Positions 1 through 5,915 of a stretch of 15,043 nucleotides of DNA are shown here, one piece after another (position 1 is the stretch's first letter; the number at the start of each line of letters is the position of its first letter). Source of the stretch: JBDSTZ01 sp039927975 (GTDB lineage Bacteria; Pseudomonadota; Gammaproteobacteria; Burkholderiales; Burkholderiaceae_D). The position numbers were made by a program, and so were the translations under genes. The stretch is from NCBI GenBank assembly GCA_039927975.1, contig JBDSTZ010000130.1, forward strand, positions 1 to 15,043, read 5' to 3'. The notes below the pieces were generated by a model. The model saw only the letters and a program-made list of their open reading frames with translations. It made no database searches and was not told where the DNA came from.

Positions 1-1
1 G

Positions 2-247
2 GGCCCCAACTTCCTGGTGATCGATCCCGAAGTCTGTATCGATTGCGGCGTGTGCGTGGCAGAGTGCCCGGTCGAGGCGATCGTCGACCAGGCCGACCTG
101 GCGCCGGAAGCGGCCGAGTACGCGGCGCTCAATGTGCGCCTGGCGCAGCACTGGCCGCTGATCACCGCCGCGCGCGAACCAATGCCGGACGCTTCCGAAT
201 GGGCCGAGAAGGCCGACAAGCGGCATCTGCTGGTCGAGGTGGCCTAG
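2..247 (+). CDS. fdxA: FdxA-type ferredoxin, C-terminal part (5' end outside window)
   Basis: Small cytoplasmic iron-sulfur electron carrier; 81 residues are visible and the start lies before the window. The frame is already open at base 2 and reads GPNFLVIDPEVCIDCGVC, the inter-cluster segment of 7Fe/8Fe ferredoxins. The second cluster motif is complete (CIDCGVCVAECP, i.e. CxxCxxCxxxCP) and should bind a [4Fe-4S] cluster. The tail, with LNVRLAQHWPLIT and EPMPDASEW, matches the characteristic FdxA C-terminal extension. The first cluster cannot be seen. It lies 71 bp upstream of the ABC importer gene, in the same direction, with no convincing terminator between, so it is probably co-transcribed. 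The likely electron partner is the ferredoxin-NADP reductase at 4043-4816. The exact subtype (FdxA itself or an AprB-like ferredoxin) cannot be settled without the N-terminus. Confidence 0.88.
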   Translation, partial: GPNFLVIDPEVCIDCGVCVAECPVEAIVDQADLAPEAAEYAALNVRLAQHWPLITAAREPMPDASEWAEKADKRHLLVEVA

Positions 248-318
248 CCCGTATAAAACGCGCAAGACAGCACATCGCATCGTTTCCTGGTTTCAGCATC
301 CTTTTGGGAGAATTGAAC

Positions 319-1770
319 ATGAATGCCTCATTGTCATCATTGAAGACGGGCGCCGCGCGCGCCTTGTGTGCCGCCTGCCTTGTCCTGCTGTCGGGCGCGG
401 CGCTGGCCAGGGATGTCGTCACCATCGGCATCGGCACCCAGAACACCACTACCAACACGGTGACCGGCGGGATCGTCGTCAAGGAACTCAAGCTGCTTGA
501 AAAATACCTGCCGAAGACCGGCAAGTACGCCAATATCGACTTCAAGCTCGACTGGCAAAACTTCACCTCCGGGCCTCCGATCACCAACGGCATGGTGGCG
601 GACAAAATTCAGATTGGCATGATGGGCGACTACCCGCTGCTGGTCAACGGCGCGACCGGACAGCAGAACGCCGGCAACGAGACCCAGCTGATTGCCGTCC
701 TCGCCTACAACGCGGTGGGCGCCGGCAACGGCATGGTGGTGCACAAAGACAGTCCGTACTACGAACTGGCCGATTTGAAGGGCAAGAACGTGTCGGTGCC
801 GTTCGGCTCGGCGGCCCACGGCATGTTGTTGCAGGCGATGCAGGAGCGCGGCTGGACCGACAGCTACTGGAACCTGGTGAGCCAGACGCCGGAGATCGGC
901 ATCACCAATCTGCAGGAACGCAAGATCGACGGGCATGCCGACTTCGTGCCCTTCGCCGAGCTGCTGCCGTATCGCGGCAACTCGCGCAAGATTTTCGATG
1001 GCGCCCAGACCAAGGTGCCGACTTTCCACGGCGTGGTGGTGCGCAAGGATTTTGCGCAGAAGTATCCGGAAGTGGTGGTCGCTTACATCAAGGCGGTGAT
1101 GGACGCCAACGACTGGGTGCGCGCCAATCCCAAGCGCGCCGCCGAGCAGATCGAAGGCTGGACCAAGATCGAGAAGGAAGTGGTCTACATTTTCCTCGGT
1201 CGCAGCGGCATCCACACGCTCGATCCGACCATCAAGCCGCTCATGCTCGACACCATCAAGACCGCGTACGGCGTGCTGCAGAAGCTGGGCCGGGTCAAGC
1301 AATTCAATATGGACGCCTGGGTCAACGACAGTTATGTGCGCACCGCCTTCAAGGAAAAGGGCTTGAACTACGACGCGCAAAAGCAGACCCTGGCCAACTA
1401 CGATATCGAGGGCAAGGACCCGGTGTGCAAGACGAGCGTGTCGCGGCCGAAGGATGCCGGCGAGATCTGGCTTGAAGGCGGGGACATTATTCCGATCAGC
1501 TCGACGGCTTGCGTGCTGAAAGGGATCAAGCAATTCCAGGAGGCCGGCAAGAAGGTGGCGGTGGCGTATGTGTACGACAAGTCGCTCGGCATCAAGGTGT
1601 TCGCCGACAAGGCGTTTTACGTGACCGGCGGCACGGCGGCCAAGCGCGAAGTGTCGCCCTTCCTGCTCAAGAAGGATGCCGAGCTGTATGCCGGTAAATC
1701 GGGTTCGAAGGCACTGTCGTATTCGCAGGCGCTGACCGATCCGGTGTCGCTGGCCCTGGCCGGGAGGTGA
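319..1770 (+). CDS. ABC importer substrate-binding protein (sulfonate/nitrate type) with NosL-like C-terminal domain
   Basis: Exported periplasmic binding protein of 483 aa. The ATG at 319 is preceded by GGGAGA, and the product starts with a Sec signal peptide (hydrophobic stretch about 13-29, cleavage after GAALA at 30). An upstream in-frame extension would overlap the ferredoxin and lose the signal peptide. Residues about 33-350 look like the SsuA/TauA/NrtA (NMT1-like) fold, with GGIVVKELKLLEKYLP, a GMMGDYPLLV segment and LKGKNVSVPFGSAAHG. Family members usually have about 310-350 residues. Here about 125 residues follow, with Cys370 (DPVC), Cys398 (TAC), AVAYVYDKSLGIKVFADKAF and YVTGG, which resemble the copper-binding NosL domain. 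The ligand is unknown; the distal sulfate-exporter-type gene hints at a sulfur compound. The import role is well supported, the NosL assignment moderately. Confidence 0.9.
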   Translation: MNASLSSLKTGAARALCAACLVLLSGAALARDVVTIGIGTQNTTTNTVTGGIVVKELKLLEKYLPKTGKYANIDFKLDWQNFTSGPPITNGMVADKIQIGMMGDYPLLVNGATGQQNAGNETQLIAVLAYNAVGAGNGMVVHKDSPYYELADLKGKNVSVPFGSAAHGMLLQAMQERGWTDSYWNLVSQTPEIGITNLQERKIDGHADFVPFAELLPYRGNSRKIFDGAQTKVPTFHGVVVRKDFAQKYPEVVVAYIKAVMDANDWVRANPKRAAEQIEGWTKIEKEVVYIFLGRSGIHTLDPTIKPLMLDTIKTAYGVLQKLGRVKQFNMDAWVNDSYVRTAFKEKGLNYDAQKQTLANYDIEGKDPVCKTSVSRPKDAGEIWLEGGDIIPISSTACVLKGIKQFQEAGKKVAVAYVYDKSLGIKVFADKAFYVTGGTAAKREVSPFLLKKDAELYAGKSGSKALSYSQALTDPVSLALAGR

Positions 1771-1773
1771 GTC

Positions 1774-2853
1774 ATGACCAGCACCGATATGCATGCAAGG
1801 GCGGCCATGCCGCAGCCCGACCCCGATCCGGAGCCGCCGCGCAGCGCCCGCGCACCGCTGGTGGCCATACCTGGCGCCGCATATGCCGGCCACGGCGCCA
1901 GCCCGCACCCCGGCATTGAGGTGCCCGGTGCGGACAGCGGAGTTCACACGGTCGCGGACGCGGCCGCGGACGCGGTCGGCGCGGGCGTCAATGTGCAGCC
2001 GGTCCGCGACACGGCCAGCGCCGGTTCGACGGTCACCCCGAAATCCCGGCGCCCTGGCGCCTGGCGACAGTCGCCGCTGCTGAACTACGCGCTTGGCGCG
2101 GTGTCGATCGGCAGCGTGCTGCTGTTCTGGTACCTGGCGACCAAGTACCGCCTCAATTTCTATGTGCGATTCGGGAATATCCCTGCTCCTGGCGACGTGT
2201 TCGACAAGGTATTAGAGCTCAACCACTCGTCGAAGTTCGCCCTCAATATCGGCATCAGCGTGCGGCGCGTGCTGTTCGGCTTCTTCACCGCAGCGGTCAT
2301 TGGCACCCTGCTGGGCGTGTTGATCGGGCGCTACCGCATCTTCCGCGCGCTCACGCTGCCGGCGCTGGAAGTGTTCCGGCCGATTCCCGCCATCGCCTGG
2401 GTGCCAATGGCGATCATGCTGTGGCCGAGCAACGAGGTGAGCATCGTGTTCATCACCTTCCTGGGCGCGCTGTTTCCGATCCTGCTCAACACCATCCACG
2501 GCGTCGAATCGATCGACGAGGTATTGCTGCGCGCCGCCCGCAGCCTGGGCACGCGCGAGTCCGCCCTGATCGCCTACGTCATCATTCCCGGCGCGCTGCC
2601 GCACATTTTCACCGGGCTCGCGGTGGGGATGGGCGTGGCTTGGGTCTCACTGATCGCCGCCGAGATGATCTCGGGCCAGTTCGGCATCGGCTACTTCACC
2701 TGGGAAGCGTATTCGCTGATTTCTTACGCCGAGATTGCGCTCGGCATGATCACCATCGGCGTGCTCGGTCTGCTGTGCAGCGGCGCCATCGCGCTGGCGG
2801 CGCGCATGGCGATGCCGTGGGATACCAGTACGCGGGGAGGGCCACGGCCATGA
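1774..2853 (+). CDS. ABC importer permease, SsuC/TauC/NrtB family
   Basis: Inner-membrane permease of 359 aa that should form the channel for the preceding binding protein. Transmembrane segments begin near residue 104. The cytoplasmic EAA loop that docks the ATPase is at about 250-280 (LLRAARSLGTRESALIAYVI, then IPGALP). FRPIPAIAWVP at 201-211 is typical of the nitrate/sulfonate permease group. The ATG at 1774 follows the binding-protein stop by 3 nt, and its strong Shine-Dalgarno GGGAGGT (1762-1768) overlaps that stop, which supports this start and translational coupling. The unusual part is residues 1-100, a Pro/Ala/Asp-rich hydrophilic tail absent from typical relatives (about 250-270 aa). 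Part of it is encoded by a 12-bp tandem repeat. A later true start cannot be fully excluded, but none has a ribosome site as good. Confidence 0.92.
   Translation: MTSTDMHARAAMPQPDPDPEPPRSARAPLVAIPGAAYAGHGASPHPGIEVPGADSGVHTVADAAADAVGAGVNVQPVRDTASAGSTVTPKSRRPGAWRQSPLLNYALGAVSIGSVLLFWYLATKYRLNFYVRFGNIPAPGDVFDKVLELNHSSKFALNIGISVRRVLFGFFTAAVIGTLLGVLIGRYRIFRALTLPALEVFRPIPAIAWVPMAIMLWPSNEVSIVFITFLGALFPILLNTIHGVESIDEVLLRAARSLGTRESALIAYVIIPGALPHIFTGLAVGMGVAWVSLIAAEMISGQFGIGYFTWEAYSLISYAEIALGMITIGVLGLLCSGAIALAARMAMPWDTSTRGGPRP
1953..1976 (+). repeat. 12-bp tandem duplication in the permease N-terminal tail
   Basis: Two adjacent copies of CGCGGACGCGGC differ only at the last base (C or T). They encode the ADAAADA part of the permease's non-conserved N-terminal tail. 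This looks like slippage-generated expansion in a GC-rich, low-constraint segment. It does not disturb the reading frame. Confidence 0.7.
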
Positions 2854-3707
2854 ACGCCACTTGCGGACACATCGACGTACGCGACGTCAGCATCAGCTTT
2901 ACCGCCCGCAAGACCGTGGTCGAGGCGGTCAGGGAGGTGTCGCTGCAAGTCAAGCCGGGCGAATTCGTTTCGCTGATCGGCCCGTCCGGGTGCGGCAAAT
3001 CGACCCTGATGAACGCGGTTGCCGGCTTCACCGACACCGACAGCGGCACCGTCTTGCTCGACGGCAAGGGCATCGACGGTCCCGGTTCGGACCGGGGCGT
3101 GGTCTTCCAGCAGTATTCGCTGTTTCCCTGGATGACAGTGCGGAAGAACGTCGAGTTCGGCTTGAAGATGAAGGGCATGCCGGCCAGCCGCCGCGAAACC
3201 CAGGCCCGCACCCTGCTGGGGCTGACGGGGCTGCTGGCGTTCGAGAACCATTATCCCTCGCAGCTGTCCGGCGGCATGAAGCAACGGGTCGGCATCGTCC
3301 GCGCGCTGGCGACCAGTCCCCAAGTGCTGCTGATGGACGAGCCCTTCGGCGCGCTCGATTCGCAGACGCGCTCGGTGATGCAGGAGATCCTGACGAATAT
3401 GTGGCAGCGCCTGCGCCTGTCGGTGCTATTCATCACGCATGACATCGAGGAAGCGGTGTTTTTGTCCGACAAGATCTATGTGATGACGGCGCGGCCCGGG
3501 CGCATCAAGGCCGAGTTGAAAGTGAACCTGCCGCGCCCGCGCACGCCGGCGATGATGGAGACGCCCGAGTTCGCCGCGATGGTGCGGTCGATCAAGGCGC
3601 TGATCCGCGAGGAAAGCCTGGCCGCGATGGGCGGCGAGCTCAGCGAGGGCGGCCTGGCCGGCCTGTCGACCGAGCTCGGGCCGGAGGGAGTCTGCCATGT
3701 CCTCTGA
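2850..3707 (+). CDS. ABC importer ATPase, SsuB/TauB/NrtD family
   Basis: Cytoplasmic ATPase of 285 aa that powers the importer. All nucleotide-binding elements are present: Walker A GPSGCGKST (44-52), Q-loop VVFQQYSLFPW (84-94), signature LSGGMKQR (139-146), Walker B VLLMDE (159-164), D-loop GALD and H-loop ITHD (195-198). VFQQYSLFPWMTV and MDEPFGALDSQTR are typical of the nitrate/sulfonate/taurine group. The start ATG overlaps the permease stop in an ATGA (2850-2853), with a GGGGAGG element upstream, which indicates translational coupling. The last 30 or so residues (Gly/Glu/Leu-rich) extend slightly past the usual end, and the gene overlaps the next by 11 nt. The substrate cannot be deduced from the ATPase. 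Confidence 0.95.
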   Translation: MNATCGHIDVRDVSISFTARKTVVEAVREVSLQVKPGEFVSLIGPSGCGKSTLMNAVAGFTDTDSGTVLLDGKGIDGPGSDRGVVFQQYSLFPWMTVRKNVEFGLKMKGMPASRRETQARTLLGLTGLLAFENHYPSQLSGGMKQRVGIVRALATSPQVLLMDEPFGALDSQTRSVMQEILTNMWQRLRLSVLFITHDIEEAVFLSDKIYVMTARPGRIKAELKVNLPRPRTPAMMETPEFAAMVRSIKALIREESLAAMGGELSEGGLAGLSTELGPEGVCHVL

Positions 3708-4032
3708 CAGCCTGGATGTCGGCAGTGTCTGGCCGAGCGCAGTGACGCTCGACGTGCGCGCCCGTACGCTCGAGCTGGTATGGGACGGCGTGCACGCGGT
3801 CCTGCCGCACGGCATGCTGCGCGCCGCCTGCCGCTGCACGGAATGCGAAAGCGTTCGGCGCGGGCTGAAAAAGGGCAAGGCGCCGGCGCCCGACGTGGTG
3901 CTGACCGCGCTCGAACTGGTCGGTTCTGTCGGCCTGCAATTGTTTTTCTCGGATGGACACGAACGCGGCATTTACCCCTGGCCCTATCTGCGCGAACTTG
4001 CCGCCGGGCCAGCCATCGATCAACCTGCATGA
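3697..4032 (+). CDS. DUF971 / gamma-butyrobetaine-hydroxylase N-terminal-like zinc protein
   Basis: Cytoplasmic protein of 111 aa made almost entirely of the DUF971 domain. It has LPHGMLRAACRCTEC (36-50) and FSDGHERGIYPWPYLREL (84-101), the two hallmark blocks. The CxCxxC cysteines (45, 47, 50) plus His88 have nearly the spacing of the structural zinc ligands in the N-terminal domain of human gamma-butyrobetaine hydroxylase, so a bound zinc is likely. Stand-alone versions occur in many proteobacteria and have been linked by context to iron-sulfur proteins; the biochemical role is not established. The ATG at 3697 has an excellent GGAGGGAG site (3683-3690) and overlaps the ATPase end by 11 nt. 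Its position between an importer and a ferredoxin reductase suggests service to an Fe-S or redox enzyme of the same pathway, which is inference. Confidence 0.87.
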   Translation: MSSDSLDVGSVWPSAVTLDVRARTLELVWDGVHAVLPHGMLRAACRCTECESVRRGLKKGKAPAPDVVLTALELVGSVGLQLFFSDGHERGIYPWPYLRELAAGPAIDQPA

Positions 4033-4042
4033 AAGGTCAGTC

Positions 4043-4816
4043 ATGAGCAATCTGTTCGAAGCGAAAGTGTTGTCGGTGCATCACTGGACCGACCGGCTGT
4101 TCTCCTTCACCACCACGCGCGATGCCGGCTTTCGCTACCAAAGCGGGCAGTTCACCATGATCGGCCTCGAAGTCGACGGCCGGCCCTTGCTGCGCGCTTA
4201 CAGCATGGTCAGCCCGCATTACGAGGAAACGCTCGAATTCCTCAGCATTAAGGTGCCGGAAGGACCGCTGACCTCGCGCCTGCAAAATATCCAGCCGGGC
4301 GACCAGATCCTCATCGGCCGCAAGGCGTCGGGCACCTTGCTGTTGCAGAACCTGTTGCCGGGCAAGCGACTGTATCTGCTCGGCACCGGCACCGGCCTCG
4401 CGCCCTTCATGAGCATTGTGCAAGACCCGGAAGTGTATGAACGCTTCGAGAAGGTGATCCTGGTGCACGGCTGCCGGCAAGCCCAGGAACTGGCCTACAA
4501 GGAACGCCTGTCCAAAGATCTGCACGAACACGAATGGCTGGGCGAGATGGTGGCCGACCGGCTGGCGTATTTTCCGACCGTCACGCGCGAACCGTTCAAG
4601 AACCAGGCACGGATTCCCGACCTGATGCGCGACAGCGCGTTTTTCGAGGAACTGGGCGTGCCGGCTCCGGATCTGGAACACGATCGCTTCATGCTGTGCG
4701 GCAGCCCGGCGATGCTGAAGGATACCCAGAAAGTCCTGGAAGATCACGGCTTCACGGAGGGCAATATGAGCCATCCGGGACATTACGTGATTGAACGCGC
4801 CTTCGTCGACAAATAA
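4043..4816 (+). CDS. fpr: Ferredoxin-NADP(+) reductase
   Basis: FAD flavoprotein of 257 aa that moves electrons between NADPH and ferredoxin or flavodoxin in the cytoplasm. The FAD-binding barrel shows SGQFTMIGL (34-42) and the RAYSMVSP motif (51-58). The NADP domain shows YLLGTGTGLAPFMSIV (111-126) and FMLCGSPAML (216-225). The C-terminus HYVIERAFVDK is the short tail of bacterial subclass-I enzymes, and the length is normal. The ATG at 4043 follows an AAAGG element and lies 10 nt after the DUF971 stop. A longer in-frame start would overlap DUF971 and add non-conserved residues. The truncated ferredoxin at the start of the window is the obvious redox partner. Together they could feed a reductase or oxygenase encoded upstream. 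Confidence 0.95.
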   Translation: MSNLFEAKVLSVHHWTDRLFSFTTTRDAGFRYQSGQFTMIGLEVDGRPLLRAYSMVSPHYEETLEFLSIKVPEGPLTSRLQNIQPGDQILIGRKASGTLLLQNLLPGKRLYLLGTGTGLAPFMSIVQDPEVYERFEKVILVHGCRQAQELAYKERLSKDLHEHEWLGEMVADRLAYFPTVTREPFKNQARIPDLMRDSAFFEELGVPAPDLEHDRFMLCGSPAMLKDTQKVLEDHGFTEGNMSHPGHYVIERAFVDK

Positions 4817-4819
4817 GCC

Positions 4820-5872
4820 ATGACCGCCCACAAGGAGTTGGCCGCCGCCTCGCCCATCAGCGCGGCGGCGCGGGTCTACGCGACCTGGCGGCCGGCGGCG
4901 TTGCAGCGCAACTGGCCGGGCCTGGTGATCGGCAGTGTCATCGCGCTGGCGGCGACCTTCGTCTCGACCGCGTACGGCGGGCCGCAACTGTTGTACGCGC
5001 TGTTTTTCGGCCTGGCGTTTCACTTCCTCGCCAACGACCCGGTGTGCCGCCCGGGGATCGACTTCTGCTGCCAGACCTTGCTGCGCACAGGCGTGGCGAT
5101 GCTGGGCGCGCGCGTCACCTTCGAGCAACTGGCCAGCCTGGGTGTGCTGCCGCTGTCGATCGCGGTGGGCGGGGTGCTCAGCACGATTGCGGTCGGCTGC
5201 CTGCTGGCGTTTGTGTTGGGCCGCACGCGGGTGGCCGGCCTGCTGTCGGGCGGCGCGGTGGCCATTTGCGGCGCCTCGGCGGCGCTGGCGATATCGGCGG
5301 TGCTGCCGCGCACGCGCGAGAACGAACAGGTCACGCTGTTGACGATTGTCGGCGTGACCGCGCTGTCGACGGTGGCGATGGTGCTCTATCCGCTGCTGGC
5401 GCGCCTGCTCGGGCTCGACGCCACGGCGGCCGGCATCTTCATCGGCGCGACCATCCACGATGTGGCGCAGGTGATCGGCGCGGGCTACCTGATCTCGAAT
5501 CACACCGGGGAAGTGGCCACGCTGGTCAAGCTCACGCGTGTGGCCTGCCTGGTGCCGGTGGTGGTGACGGTGGCGGCGTTGTATCGCCGCGCCGGGTCGG
5601 CGGGGGACGGGAATACGCCGCCGGTGCTGCCGATGTTCCTGATCGGCTTCATGCTGCTGATGGGAGCCAACAGCCTGCATCTGATTCCCGCGCCGGTGGG
5701 GCAGGCGATGGGGCATGCTTCGAGGGCGCTGCTGGTGATGGCGATTGCCGCGCTGGGCGTGAAGACCTCGTTTCAGTCGCTCGCCGCGCTGGGCTGGCGA
5801 CCGGTCGCGATGCTGGTCGGCGAGACCGTGTGGCTGGCGCTGTTTTCGCTGACCGCGATCCGCCTTGCTTGA
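4820..5872 (+). CDS. YeiH/UPF0324-family putative sulfate exporter
   Basis: Integral inner-membrane protein of 350 aa with about 9-10 hydrophobic helices. Family landmarks are LLSGGAVAICGASAALAISA (141-160), FIGATIHDVAQVIGAGY (207-223) and the C-terminal ALGVKTSFQSL (311-321). The family includes E. coli YeiH, of unclear function, and the TauZ-type proteins proposed to export sulfite or sulfate made during sulfonate breakdown. The start ATG is only 3 nt after the reductase stop and lacks a strong Shine-Dalgarno, so it probably relies on translational coupling. It is the last gene of the operon and is followed by a hairpin. Next to a sulfonate-type importer, disposal of inorganic sulfur is the simplest reading, but transport activity and substrate are inferred from context. 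Confidence 0.88.
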   Translation: MTAHKELAAASPISAAARVYATWRPAALQRNWPGLVIGSVIALAATFVSTAYGGPQLLYALFFGLAFHFLANDPVCRPGIDFCCQTLLRTGVAMLGARVTFEQLASLGVLPLSIAVGGVLSTIAVGCLLAFVLGRTRVAGLLSGGAVAICGASAALAISAVLPRTRENEQVTLLTIVGVTALSTVAMVLYPLLARLLGLDATAAGIFIGATIHDVAQVIGAGYLISNHTGEVATLVKLTRVACLVPVVVTVAALYRRAGSAGDGNTPPVLPMFLIGFMLLMGANSLHLIPAPVGQAMGHASRALLVMAIAALGVKTSFQSLAALGWRPVAMLVGETVWLALFSLTAIRLA

Positions 5873-5874
5873 CT

Positions 5875-5905
5875 CCGCGCGGACATGTCGAGCATGCCCG
5901 CGCGG
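5875..5905. terminator. Hairpin between convergent operons, possible bidirectional terminator
   Basis: Two 13-nt arms, CCGCGCGGACATG (5875-5887) and CATGCCCGCGCGG (5893-5905), pair with one A-C mismatch around a 5-nt loop. The hairpin begins 2 nt after the exporter stop and ends 10 nt before the stop of the convergent receptor gene. There is no T-tract on either side, so it is not a textbook intrinsic terminator. It may act with Rho or protect the transcript 3' ends. Confidence 0.6.
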
Positions 5906-5915
5906 ATAGCGCCGC

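Noticed and set aside
17..247. GTG at 17 as the ferredoxin start
   Set aside because: The conserved GPNFL residues precede it in frame, and the first Fe-S cluster would be missing, so the gene simply enters from outside the window.
252..257. TATAAA between the ferredoxin and binding-protein genes as a -10 box
   Set aside because: No matching -35 at proper spacing, and the short gap fits an operon.
43..318. In-frame upstream extension of the binding-protein gene
   Set aside because: It overlaps the ferredoxin in another frame, is Arg-rich, and would bury the signal peptide. The ATG at 319 has its own ribosome site.
337..1947. 536-codon open frame on the - strand across the binding-protein gene
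   Set aside because: Low-complexity antisense shadow; the + strand protein has a signal peptide and a clear family.
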